Positions 46,010 to 57,612 of a DNA stretch of 64,000 nt are shown here, piece after piece. Where the stretch lies: the NCBI RefSeq assembly GCF_040954645.1, contig NC_092804.1, positions 44,359,753 through 44,423,752 on the forward strand, read 5' to 3'. The notes under the pieces were generated by a model. It saw only the letters and a list, made by a program, of their open reading frames with translations, was not told the origin of the DNA and did no database searches. Numbering within the stretch: the first letter of the stretch is position 1; every line of letters begins with the position of its first letter. The position numbers and the translations under genes were made by a program. Source of the stretch: Diabrotica undecimpunctata. Its lineage: Eukaryota > Arthropoda > Insecta > Coleoptera > Chrysomelidae.

Positions 46010-46335
46010 CATATTATACGACGTTAGAAAAATCTTATGACACTTTTGACAGATATCTAAAATTACTTAGACATTCTCTATATATGAGTACAACCTCGTT
46101 TGAGTAGATATTAAAAAGTAAGGGCACTACCACTGTTTACCAACTCTCTTTCAACAACGATTTAGTTGGTTATGTTTTCTGTTTTTTGCTGTTTGGTCCT
46201 AATACAGATTGCTCATTATTCTAAGTTCTCTGTCAAGATGCCACTGCTCCTTAACATAGATATTAGTTTATCGTGTTTAACTCTCTTAAATTCTTTTTAA
46301 TAGTCGACAAAACATATGTATATGTCACAGTTGAC
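46010..46335 (-). pseudogene. LINE family A RT palm fragment
   Basis: The minus strand reads DIYICFVDYKKEFKRVKHDK then LISMLRSSGI (family A: FVDYQKAFDxVxH-KL), followed out of frame by PLLFNIYSNEVV. The A/F palm Asp is intact in VDY; the following AFD is changed to EFK. Confidence 0.6.
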
Positions 46336-46499
46336 ATCTTTTCAAAAGTAACCGGACACAAGTTTATTTTAAGTAAAATAAAAAGTATTAAAAAAACTTC
46401 AATAATAAGAAATTATTTTTATTGTATGTTCAATAACAAACCATTAAATTAAAAACAAATTCCAAAATAGTGCCTAATAAAACAACAAATAAAAATTTA

Positions 46500-46930
46500 C
46501 ATTTTTTCATTCCTGAGTAAGATATTTTTCAAATCAATTTTTCAAATTTTTTAATTCATTCATATAATATTTCTAAAATAGGGATACTAAAATCGAATAT
46601 TTCTTCTCCTCCAGCTTAAATAGCAGGTCTTATCCTTCTTGGAATAGACTGGATCAAAGCAGCAATCTCGTATAACAGTATTTGTTCCCACTCGTTTATT
46701 AGCGCCTATTCTAATGGTACCACAGTTTTAAAATCGTAAGAATTTTATCTAACTACTCTTCCTAAGTTGTTCCATAAATGCTCTATCTGGTTAAGGCCTG
46801 GACTTTTAGGAGGCCAGACTAGTTACGAAAACCAACATTTGTAAAGTATTGCATTGTTATTATGGCTATGTGCGGCCGAGCATTATCCTGCATTATGAGA
46901 TTATCAACTACATAATACTCAGAGATGATA
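46500..46930 (-). pseudogene. Tc1-like transposase relic, C-terminal part
   Basis: The minus strand gives VDNLIMQDNARPHIAIITMQ (second catalytic D of the family, QDN), then KSPGLNQIEHLWNNLGRVVR, where Tc1-type proteins have SPDLNPIEHLW, so the Asp is now Gly, and then LINEWEQI and IQSIPRRIRPAI. Stops and shifts between. The upstream part of the same gene lies at 48530-48720, split off by a LINE. Confidence 0.75.
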
Positions 46931-46934
46931 ATGG

Positions 46935-48528
46935 TTAACTCATTACAGACATCAAAGATAAACTAAGATTTTGGCAAGAATTCATACTGAAACTATTTGA
47001 CGATGATAGAATGATACAAGAAGAACCACAGAAACAAACAGGACCGAAAATAATAATGTGCGAATTAAAACAGGCAATTAGAAATGTAAAGACCGCAAAA
47101 GCTGTAAGCTCGGATCAAATACCCAGAGCTAATTAAATGAATGCAATGAAGAAACACTGCATATACTTTTAGATCTGTTCAACAAAGTATATACAACAGG
47201 AGTAATACCCGAAGATTGGTTGCTGTCCACATTTATAACACTACCAAAGTCAGTACATGCGACAAAATAATCCCAGTACAAATGCTCCCAGTACAATTTC
47301 CTTAATAAGCCACAAATTTAAGATATTTCTCAAAATAATACATAGAAGACTATACAAAAAAAGTAGAAGAAGATACAGATGATACCCAGTTTGGATTCAG
47401 AGGAGAACTAGGAACGAGAGAGGGTCTGTTCGCTTTTAACGTTCTAGCGCAAAGACGACTAGATATGAACCAGAATTTCTATGTGTGCTTTATAGATTAG
47501 CAAAAAGTTTTTGATAGACTCCGACATAAGAAACTCGTAAAACTGTTAAAAGAAAAGAATGTGGATAGTCCAGATATACGGGTTATTGTCAATCTGTACT
47601 GGAATCAAGAAGCAAAGGTTAGAGTCGAAAATGGCAATACAGAAACTAAAGAAATCAAAAGAGGTATTAGACAGGGTTGCGTGCTGTCCCCATTGTTATT
47701 CAATCTGTACAGCGAAACTATTTTTAAGGAAGCAATATCAGAGGAACAACAAGGTATATCAATAAACGGAAACATCTTGAACAACATAAGATTCGCGGAT
47801 GACACCACTGTTTTTGCAGACAGTCTATAAGCACTGCAACGCTTAGTAAATAGATTACATCAAGTCAGTATAAAATATGGACTACAAATGAACGTTAAGA
47901 AAACCAAGTGCATAATTATTTCTAAGCAACATACAGAAGGAAGCTAGATATCGAGGGAAAATAAATAGAAAGAGTGAATCACTACAAATATCTGGGAAGC
48001 TGGGTAAATGAAGACAACGACCAAGGTAAAGAAATAAGGACACGCATTGAAATTGCAAGTCAAACATTTATAAAAATGAAAACAATGTTTGTTAATCAAG
48101 ACGACCTTCCTGTGGAGCTGAGGATAAGAGCCTTAAGATGCTACGTGTTCTCGACTTTGTTGTATGGAATGGAGAGCTGGACACTAAAAGTGGGTAATAT
48201 AAAGAAGTTGGAATCACTTGAGATGTGGTGCTATAGAAGGATTTTGAAAATACCAACGAGTTACAAATGCAGAAGTGTTAAGAAGACTACAAAAAGATTG
48301 CGAGGTCATAAAACACATCAAAACAAGAAAGCTGGAATATTAAGGCCATACTACTAGAGGTGCAAAATATGAGATATTAAGGCTCATAATGCAAGGTAAA
48401 ATCAAGGGTAAAAGTAGATCTTTTCAGAGCAACCGCCAATAAGGTACGGATAGCTGTGATAATAGCCAACCTCCGATAGGAGAAGGAACTACTAGAAGAA
48501 GAACTACAAAAAGTCTATAAGGTAACAC
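46935..48528 (+). pseudogene. LINE family A, RT to 3' end, inserted in a Tc1-like transposase
   Basis: Plus strand: LFDDDRMIQEEP and ELKQAIRNVKTAKAVSSDQI (linker, fingers), FGFRGELGTREGLFAFNVLA, FYVCFID-QKVFDRLRHKKLV (palm; one TAG), then the open stretch 47561-47830 with VNLYWNQEAKVRVENGN, IKRGIRQGCVLSPLLFNLYS and IRFADDTTVFADSL (catalytic FADD), then NVKKTKCII, and at 47974-48357 HYKYLGSWVNEDND, LLYGMESWTLKVGNIKKLES and EMWCYRRILKIP. The end decays but has VIIANL and AGAAGAAGAA, the GAA tail, near 48500. The most complete RT of family A in the window; no endonuclease. Confidence 0.85.
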
Positions 48529-48529
48529 A

Positions 48530-48720
48530 TGTTCTTCCAGACATTTCCTAATGTACCCACCAGCATTAAGGCCATCTGCCTCTAACATAACAATATCTGT
48601 ATGTGTTACCAAAGAAATGCCGCCTCATACCATTTTACCTCCAGTACCGAACTGCATTTTAGGAGTTAAGCAATAATCGAATAAACTATCTTACAATAAA
48701 GTCGTCCCAGGAACGCATTT
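48530..48720 (-). pseudogene. Tc1-like transposase relic, middle part
   Basis: The minus strand gives MQFGTGGKMVWGGISLVTHT, then DIVMLEADGLNAGGYIRKCL and EEHVLPY. The VWGGIS block and the following strand are standard for Tc1-type enzymes and normally lead straight into MQDNARPH, which here is found 1.6 kb away at 46900. The family A LINE lies exactly between. Confidence 0.72.
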
Positions 48721-49084
48721 CAGCAATATTGGCAATGTCACTTTAAAGTCGTCTACTTTAAAATGTATAATATATGTCTGAATTGTCAATATAAATGAGC
48801 CAGATAAAATTCAATTATTAGAAGAATTTTTTACCAAGTAACAATTTATTATTATTTGTATTTTGAGAACGATCTCCAAAGTGGAAACTGAAACGTCAAT
48901 GAACTTATTTTAACCTTTAATTGTGGCTTATTCCCATTTACATAGTATCTACTTTAAAATGCCATAAGAAAATAGCTTCAAAACAATATCCCACTTACTG
49001 ACCAATGATGAATGCATTAAAAGCTTAAAACACATCCCGAGTTAACCATCATGACTAAAAAAAAAATAATAAAGTAGACACTTG
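48721..49084. other. Penelope-like motif, otherwise unassigned
   Basis: TTTTGAGAACGATCTCC at 48863-48879, then AAAGTGGAAACTGAAACGTC: a GATCTCC..GTGGAAAC hairpin followed by GAAACG, and then TTTAATTGTGGCTTATTCCC. The same blocks in the same order, reversed, occur at 19080-19190. Confidence 0.45.
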
Positions 49085-49770
49085 AAATGTTAGAAGTCTA
49101 CATCAAATAGGAAAGGTGCATAATGCAGTTAAAGAAATGAAAAGACTGAATATAGATATACTAGAAATCAGTAACGCCAATAGCCCAAGACTCAAGACAG
49201 TTCACACGATTATGGTGTCGGGATAATACTTAACAAAAACATTGATGAAGCGGTAGTAAATTTCAACCTATACTTAAACAGAACAAACCCAAAATAAACA
49301 TTATACAAGTGTATGCTCCAACTGCGGACAAAGCAAAGAACGATTTTGAAACTTTCTATTAAGACATAGACAATATTATATAATAAGTCATTAAAACCCA
49401 GGTTGATACAATTATAATGGGAAATTTTAACGAAAAGGTTTAGAAATCAAAAACTAGAAGAATGTACAGAAGAATACGGTTTGGGAAGCAGAAGCGAAAA
49501 GGGTGCTGGCTTATCGAATTTTGCCAGTACAATAATTTTGTTATAGCAAATACATTGTTTAAACTGCCAAAAAAAGACTAAGACATGAAAGTCACCCGCA
49601 GCTCAAGCAGAGAGAGTTGTAAGAAATCAAATAAACTATGTATTAGTTAGACAAAGATACAGGAACGCAATTATATCAGCAAAAACTTAGTATCGACATA
49701 GGATCAGATCACAAGCCAGTAGTTTTATTTATGAGACGGTTTCTAAACATGAATAAAAAAATCCCACTGA
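49085..49770 (+). pseudogene. LINE AP endonuclease fragment, probably family A
   Basis: Plus strand, several frames: NVRSLHQIGKVHNAVKEMKR then LNIDILEIS (start of the endonuclease), HDYGVGIILNKNIDEAVVNF, IQVYAPTADKAKNDFETFY, TIIMGNFNEKV (G-D-F-N block, here G-N-F-N), EECTEEYGLGSRSEKGAG, RVVRNQINYVLVRQRYRNAI and GSDHKPVV (final SDH catalytic block). It is therefore nearly the whole domain with the catalytic Asp of GDFN changed. It lies downstream of, not upstream of, the family A RT at 46935, so it is a separate insertion or a rearranged part. Confidence 0.78.
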
Positions 49771-51309
<1,539 letters not shown>

Positions 51310-52350
51310 CAATAACAGCAAATAAAAAATACTGGCAGAGTATTATAAAGCAAATAATCTGGACATCCTGTGTGCCTAGGAAACAAATAGAGGAGAAACA
51401 CAGAGGCGTCCTGGCATCCCGGGTATGCGTCTCGCTGTCGAAATATTACATGAAAGACACGGTAGGTAGTCCAATATTTGTAAAGCAGTATTTACACGTC
51501 ATAACGGCCGACTAAACAACTGAAGCTGGTATAGAAATACTCACACTAAAGATTGATAGATATGCCGTAACTTCCGTATATAAATCACCATCATTCATCT
51601 TCATCCTAACTAGTAACTTTGGATCACAACCAAACCGATTCATTCTTGGTGACTTCAATAGTCATAGAATCGAGTGGGGATACAGAAAAAAGAAAACAAT
51701 GGCAGATTGGTCGAGAAATGATCCAACAAAAAGCCAACAATTTTAGCAGTATACACCACCTAATGTTGCCATATTCCTTTTAAAGCAACACCTGAAAGCG
51801 TGGATATCATCCTGATCTCTGTGTTGTCAGCAACAGCCTCGAAAACCTCTGTATTAAAAAAGTGTCTGACTCCATTACTAAAACTTAACATCGATCAGTA
51901 GGAATAGAAGTCAAGGCAGCCATAAAAACATCTTACAATGGGCTCCAAAAGAGATTTAACTTCAAGAAAGCAAAATAGTCATATTTTATAGCGGAATTGA
52001 ACAAAGCTGTTACGGATCTTGGACCAGACACAACAAATAACAAAGAAAATAACCAATTTCAAGAGGTTACAAGCAGCATTAGGCAGACAGCATTAGCATC
52101 CTCGGTCTATTGGAGGGCCCCAAAGGAAAAATCAAGAAGAAGGCAAAAGTTGACCCTAGAAACGGAATGAACCACCACAACACCGTTTACAATAAAGGAA
52201 CTAAACAATATCAATGTCAATAATAATATCAGTATCAATGTATAAATCTGTTTAAACATGGAAACGCCGCTGGTGTAGACGACCTGAGTACAGAACAGAT
52301 CAAGTACTTCGGACCCTCTACTGAATTATGGATACGGCAGCTATTCAATA
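51310..52350 (+). pseudogene. Jockey-superfamily LINE endonuclease and linker, decayed
   Basis: Plus strand, mixed frames: EYYKANNLDILCA followed by a stop and ETNRGETQRR (the Q-E-T position), IEILTLKIDRYAVTSVYKSP (the S-V-Y block), NRFILGDFNSHRIEWGY (catalytic G-D-F-N-S-H), KRGYHPDLCVVSN (R-x-NPDL-type block), HRSVGIEVKA, RFNFKKAK (linker) and NAAGVDDLSTEQIKYFG (start of RT fingers). Many stops; the RT beyond fingers is absent. Different from family A, whose endonuclease has YAPT and no NSH. Confidence 0.75.
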
Positions 52351-52419
52351 GGCAGATTTGAAACAAGATGTGTCCGACGATGACGTTGCCTCTGTTCAAT
52401 AGGAAAGCAAGGCTAACAG

Positions 52420-53200
52420 ATATAGATGAACTGTAAGGCTTATGCGGATTACTCTATATTGCTGGTAAAAATAGGCAAAATCATCAAAATGCTTCGGAGC
52501 TTTTCAGAACTAACGGTATGAGCACAGAAATTTTTCGGTTAACCATGTCTATGGAAATACTGGAACTGTTACTTCAGAACTTGCGTTTCGACGATACTTC
52601 CTCAAGACCAGAGAGACTGATCTGTTCATAAACTGGCTGCCATCCGGGATGAAATGTTATGGGCGTTTAGAGGCCACTGCGGATTCAGACTATATACACG
52701 ATTCAAACTCAATAGGTATGTTTTATACGACAAAAATTGAGGTATATGTTGGAAAATAGCCAACACGGCCGTATGAGCCGAAAACGTCTAATAAATTCCC
52801 TAATACCGAGATTACGTCAAGTGATATGGGGAACGAAACGTAATGTAACTATGAACAATTTTCTTACAAGCATTATTTTGGTGGAAAAGCTTCTGAACGA
52901 TCATGGACTCGTGATAATTGGAACTCTAAGGAAAATCAAACTCAAACTCCAGCTGAAATGAATATGAATAGGCCTGAAAAATCTATCATGTTTGCATTTT
53001 AAGACACATTAACCTAAGTTTCATACATTCCAAGAAAAAATAAAAATGTATTTGTTCTTTCCACAATGCACTGTGATGATAAAATAAACATTGAGACCAG
53101 AAAATCAGATATAATTTGTGATTATGACAAAAGAAGATGTGGACAAGGTCAACAAAATGAGTGCAGTTTATAACACTTCGATACACGGCGGTGATCTATC
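52420..53200 (+). pseudogene. piggyBac-type transposase relic, second catalytic Asp also Asn
   Basis: Plus strand, mixed frames: NGMSTEIFRLTMSMEIL, NLRFDDTSSRPERL, WAFRGHCGFRLYTRF, KIEVYVGK-PTRPYEPKTS, KRNVTMNNFLTSIILVEKLL, VIIGTLRKIK, VFVLSTMHCDDKINIETRKS and DYDKRRCGQGQQN/MTKEDVDKVNKMSAVYNTS. The order is that of the DDE core. At the second catalytic position the sequence is TMNNF where TxDNW is usual, the same change as at 30740. The first Asp region (VTLDE) is too damaged to read. At least six frame breaks. Confidence 0.7.
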
Positions 53201-53714
53201 AGAATGGGGTTTATATGCAAAAGGCTATTTCTTACAGAAATAAATTGTTTTTTTCAGTACCTTTCGGGCACCGAAAAGAAGGTACTTATATTTGACAACA
53301 ATAAAAGCTTTTAGTTTTAAAATGTAGATCATTTTGTTCTAATAGACCACCGTCGTATGGTCATGTAACTTTTAGAAATATGTATTTCCATCTATCGGCT
53401 GTGGATTAAAGTCACGTTCGAACGTTAGTAAATAGGAATAAAAACAGTAGGCGGCAGTGTTTGTTGTGGTAATTTCCAGAGTGCTCATATAAGGTTAGTT
53501 TAGGCTAATACACGTGGATATATCTTATAATATGTTATCGGTCATAGTGTTTTTGTATTTTACAAGTGATTCAATGATTGCACTCAGCAATGCAATGCAA
53601 TTTGTAATATTATAACAAGTTCAGGATGCTTATAATTTTTTTAGTAATATGGAGGCCTATGAAAGGGAAATACAGCGTCTGCAAGCTCTATGATGAAGTT
53701 TAGATTGACGAAGG
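53201..53714. other. Unassigned AT-rich DNA
   Basis: A short hairpin, GTACCTTTCGGGCACCGAAAAGAAGGTAC, spans 53257-53285 (arms GTACCTT/AAGGTAC). Nothing else is assignable. Confidence 0.4.
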
Positions 53715-53870
53715 AGATTTATGAGGTCTGAGGACCTCAGCTACATAATGAAGAAACTACAATAAGAATATAACAAGGCTAAATATTAACCTCGCGAAAA
53801 CAGAGTACCTATCTACAAGTGAAAAAGACATAGAAGATCTTCAGATTTATGACAACGTAACAATCAAGGG
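53715..53870 (+). pseudogene. LINE family B-like RT thumb fragment
   Basis: The plus strand reads RSEDLSYIMKKLQ, a stop, then EYNKARLNINLAKTEYLSTS and EKDIEDLQIYDNVTIKG. It lines up with EDLSFMLRKLEEEYK, MEINLEKTEYLTTE and NLEIDEGRQING of the copy at 13594. It stops abruptly where piggyBac sequence begins. Confidence 0.6.
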
Positions 53871-54345
53871 AAAACTGACAGATATAAGACATTTTTACAA
53901 TGTTACTAAAGTGGGAGTGGATGTACTAGATCAAACTTGTGATAATTATAAAGTAGGAAGGCATACTAGAGGATGGCCACAGGATATTTGGTTTCGGATA
54001 TTAAAAACGTAAATGGGGGTATTTTATATAACAGTGCCCATCCAAAATCTGAATTGATACGACAAAAATTGATCATCGCTTTAGCAAAATAATTAATACA
54101 GGACCACTCAATTCGACGTGTTCAAATGGTGAATATTCCCAGAGAATTGAGAGCAGGTATTCGCCGAATTGGCCACATCCCACACGATAACCAAAGGACC
54201 AAGATAGGCTCGTTGAAAGAGCATCTAAACGAGCAAGGTTTTATACTTGTCCACGTAATGATAACAAACAATTTGTATGTAACATATGTCATAAACACGT
54301 TTGTAAAACAATTGTATCAAAACAAATACTTGTAATAGATGTAAG
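53871..54345 (+). pseudogene. piggyBac-type transposase relic, C-terminal part
   Basis: The plus strand reads IRHFYNVTKVGVDVLDQTCD then NYKVGRHTRGWPQDIWF (third catalytic D in GVDxLDQ, followed by the R-x-TRxWP block), and later VNIPRELRAGIRRIGHIP and, in another frame, RARFYTCPRNDNKQFVCNIC with CHKHVC (C-terminal finger). It differs from the relic that ends at 53200, which has its own GVD-like block, so two piggyBac families are present. Confidence 0.7.
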
Positions 54346-54590
54346 GATCAGCAACTTGATAGTTTATTTGTTTATATTCTCAAATTAACTTCTGATTTGA
54401 ATTTTTTAAAGATATTTGAACATTTCTAAATAAGAATTCTTTATTTTCAACCCGATAATGTGTCCTTTTGTTTGTTTCAAGACTTTCAACATCAACCTAG
54501 TTTTGTTATTGACCCTGTATATTTTATTTGTGAAATATTTGTAGTAATATAGTATGTTGGTTTTTATAGTTTTTTTATTAGCAATCTTAT

Positions 54591-55905
54591 TTGCCTATAT
54601 ATAAAAAAGGAGACAAAATGGAGTGCGAAAACTATAGAGGTATAGCACTATTAGAAGTAGTCTATAAAATACTTGCAAAAATTTTTAGGAAAAGATTAGT
54701 AAAATATGACAAAAAACTGATTGGAGAATACCAGGAAGGTTTTAGACCAGGAAGAAAAACTACTGATCAAATAAGTATGTTAAAATTAATACAAAATAAT
54801 AGCTACAAACAAAACTTAGGATTACATATGCTATTTATTGATTTTAAACAAGCATATAACTCCCTAAATCGAACGATGCTATATGAGGCCATGAAACATT
54901 AGAAATACCAGAAAAGCTTATACGCTAGTGAGAATAACGCTTAAGAATACGATAAATAAGGTTACAATGGAAGGAAGCTTTTCAAGAGAGTTTACAGTGA
55001 ATAGAGGTTTAAAACAAGTGAATCCGCTATCAATGAATTTATTCAACCTAGTATTAGAACAAATCCTAAGAAGATCAAATATGAACACAAACAGAACTAT
55101 TTTCAATAGCAGGTAAGTACATAGCCTATGCGGATGATGTGATACTAGCGAGAACAAAAATCATTTAAAAAAAGTTTTCCAGAAATTTGAAGTAAAAACG
55201 AAAAGATACGGATTAATAATAAACCAAACAAAAACGCAATATATGAAAAGGAGAGGAGATATAACAAATAATAACAAATATATTAAAATGAAAGGAGTTG
55301 AGACTGTCTTGTCTATAGTTTTAAAAATGTGTTATAATTTGAATACTTAGGAGTAACCATAACGAACACGGGAAAAGAAGAAAAAGAGATAACAGAATAA
55401 TGAAGGGAAGCATAGCGGTAGAGTCACTAAATTTATTACTGAAAGCAAAAAATGTGTCACGAAGAGCTAAGAACAGTAAGTCTACGAGACAGTAATCAGA
55501 CCCACAGCGATGTATGCCACAGTGAAACGTGGATTATGAACCAGCACGAAAAAAAGAAAGTAGAGATCTGAGAAACACAGGTGCTCAGAAAAACCATCGG
55601 AGGAATAAAGACGGCAGATAATATTTGCCAGAGAATCGAAATGTTAAAACAATACTGAAGGGGGGTAAAATGGGGAAAAAAAGAAGAGGATGTCCAAAGA
55701 AGCAAGACTTGTCAGAAATAGGCGTGAGAAATTGGGGAGAGAAAGCAAGGGACCGAAAAAAATGGAGAGAATTAACCAAGTTCTTTTTTCACTTTTGTAC
55801 ATTGATTTTCTATTTTATCTACACAAAAAATATAAAGATCTAATTTGACCCCGCTCTTAAACGTTTTTTTTTCATTATACCAGTTAAAGAAGAAGAAGAA
55901 GAATA
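54591..55905 (+). pseudogene. RTE-like LINE, family G, 5'-truncated RT with GAA tail
   Basis: The first piece (54591-54902) reads PIYKKGDKMECENYRGIALL, EYQEGFRPGRKTTDQISML and MLFIDFKQAYNSLNRTML (RT fingers to palm). Then EGSFSREFTVNRGLKQVNPL, NLFNLVLEQILRRS, a worn AYADDV (CIAYADDVILARTK, near 55125-55155) and FEYLGVTITN, then RKTIGGIKTAD and the C-terminal RRGCPKKQDLSEIGVRNWGE. The tail (GAA)n lies at 55886-55905. It is a cousin of the element at 57613, which shares KKGDELECRNYR and GFRPGRSTTDQ. At least five frame breaks. Confidence 0.78.
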
Positions 55906-56514
55906 AATACTCATCGCAACACAGTAGCGAAAGGTTTTGACAAAAACAACCAAGTGCGCAATTTAAAACATTTTAAAGAGATGACGTGACGGACATATTT
56001 ATAAATTAAATTTTTTACCTCTATTTTTTATGTTTAGTACTAATTTTAGTTATTATAAATGAATAACTCAGAAGTTGCTTAAGTAAATTGGAGTCAATTA
56101 AAAATATTATTAAATTAAATAAACATTAATCTAAGGAATAAACCCGTACTTATTATAGATCGCAATCGTCTTCGTCTTGGACAATATTGAATTTTATTTC
56201 TCAAATAACATTGACTTACTTATCTACGCGTTTTATTTTTTTATGGGCCTATTTATAGACACGTCAAATTAAGTGCCTCAATAATTTCTAATTGATTATA
56301 AACCAAAACGCGCAAATCACTTTTCTAGATATAAACAATGAGATTTTCCTCCAAATAAAATTCTAAGAACATAAATATTTCTGGATGCATCGTTATTAGT
56401 CCGGGAGATAGCGGTAACACATTATCTTATCCGGCTTTATTAAAATTAACTTCTAAAATCGGAAGTTACAAGAACAGTGAGAACATATTTTTCTCATAGT
56501 TGCCAATGCATTTT
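55906..56514. other. Unassigned AT-rich DNA
   Basis: No gene, repeat or element end I can support. Confidence 0.5.
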
Positions 56515-56960
56515 AAGAAAGTCACTGTTTGGTGTGTATTTTGGGCTGACAGTGTCATCAGTCCATATTTCTTTGAGAACGCCAGGCCGTCACTGTCAAC
56601 TGCAAGCACGTTATGTCAATGATTACCAAATTATATTGGCCTAAATTAGATGATATGAATAACAACGAGATATGGTGTATGGTTTTGCCACAAAGCTCAT
56701 GTCACATTGTATATTCTAAACGAACGATTTGGGACATGGCCATCTCAGGTGAAGATGATGTAAACTGACCAAAAGGATCATGCGATTCGACCTCGTCAAA
56801 CTACACCAGTCATCAAAGCTAAAATAACCCATGACATTGGTCAAATTCAGCCTTTTTTATGCACAAAAGTCATGAAAAATTGGACATTTACAAACGACCT
56901 ACTTTGAAGAATATATCGCTTGCTGAATGCAATAGTGGCACAACTACAAATTTTTAAATT
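56515..56960 (+). pseudogene. mariner-superfamily transposase relic, C-terminal part
   Basis: Plus strand, mixed frames: VTVWCVFWADSVISPYFFEN, MITKLYWPKLDDMNNNEIWC, CHIVYSKRTIWDMAISGEDD, NxPKGSCDSTSSNY and KVMKNWTF. This is the order of mariner-like enzymes with WxQQDGATCH and PPRSCDLTPLDF; the middle DG catalytic block has become MVLPQSS and is lost, while SCD remains. Confidence 0.6.
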
Positions 56961-57200
56961 TTGATTTTTTCGTGCATTAGTTTGTAAATTGACTATATTT
57001 TTAATGCAACACTGGCTTATTTAAGTTTTGTTAACATTTTCACCCAGATGGCAGCACAGGTGGCAGTTTAGCTTTGAACAAATCTAGCTTAAAATTGTGC
57101 GCAATATTGGCATATTATCAGTAAGTTGCGAGATTCCTTGCAAGCTCAACCATTAGTTCCTGCAATAGTGACTCTTTTTAAGTTGTGCCGCTGTTGCATT
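56926..57200. repeat. Inverted repeat pair, MITE-like (weak)
   Basis: ATGCAATAGTGGCACAACT at 56926-56944 and its near reverse complement AGTTGTGCCGCTGTTGCAT at 57181-57199 (two mismatches) could be the ends of a 275-bp element or of the mariner relic just before. No clear target duplication. Confidence 0.4.
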
Positions 57201-57275
57201 AAAAGTTATAATATTTTTTTTTATTTAATAGTGACATTTTTGAAATTTTTGTGATTTTATGGTTAATATTGCATA

Positions 57276-57340
57276 ATGAATATTCAACCAGGAACTTCCG
57301 GAGGGAAAATAATGCTAGCCTCAGCAAGTCTTGGACTGAG
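57276..57340 (+). pseudogene. Candidate first exon of transposase-like gene family
   Basis: ATG 57276 opens a frame, MNIQPGTSGGKIMLASASLG, that ends at CTGAG followed by GTAAGC, a good splice donor (donor at 57341). It is a short Ser/Gly-rich leader. It precedes, in the same orientation, the relic at 59966-61300, with an antisense LINE between. Frame continuity with the next piece fails in the simplest reading, so an exon may be missing or the pairing may be wrong. Confidence 0.3.
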
Positions 57341-57612
57341 GTAAGCATCATTTTTAGTCTAAAATATTATACGGTCATGCTAATTTTAAATTTATAAGTT
57401 TTAGATTTAAAAAAGTAAACCAAATCGCAAAATGGAAAGTTTGCGACACGAGAAGTACAGCTAATGAATCTGACACAACTTGCTTGGCCAAAGATAAATA
57501 TGAGATCACATAAGAAATTAATAATACTCAACTTCACCTACATGAACTGTCAGAAGTCAAGCTCTTTTATTATTGATGGTTACCATAATACAAAAATTTA
57601 ATCCTTTATAAT

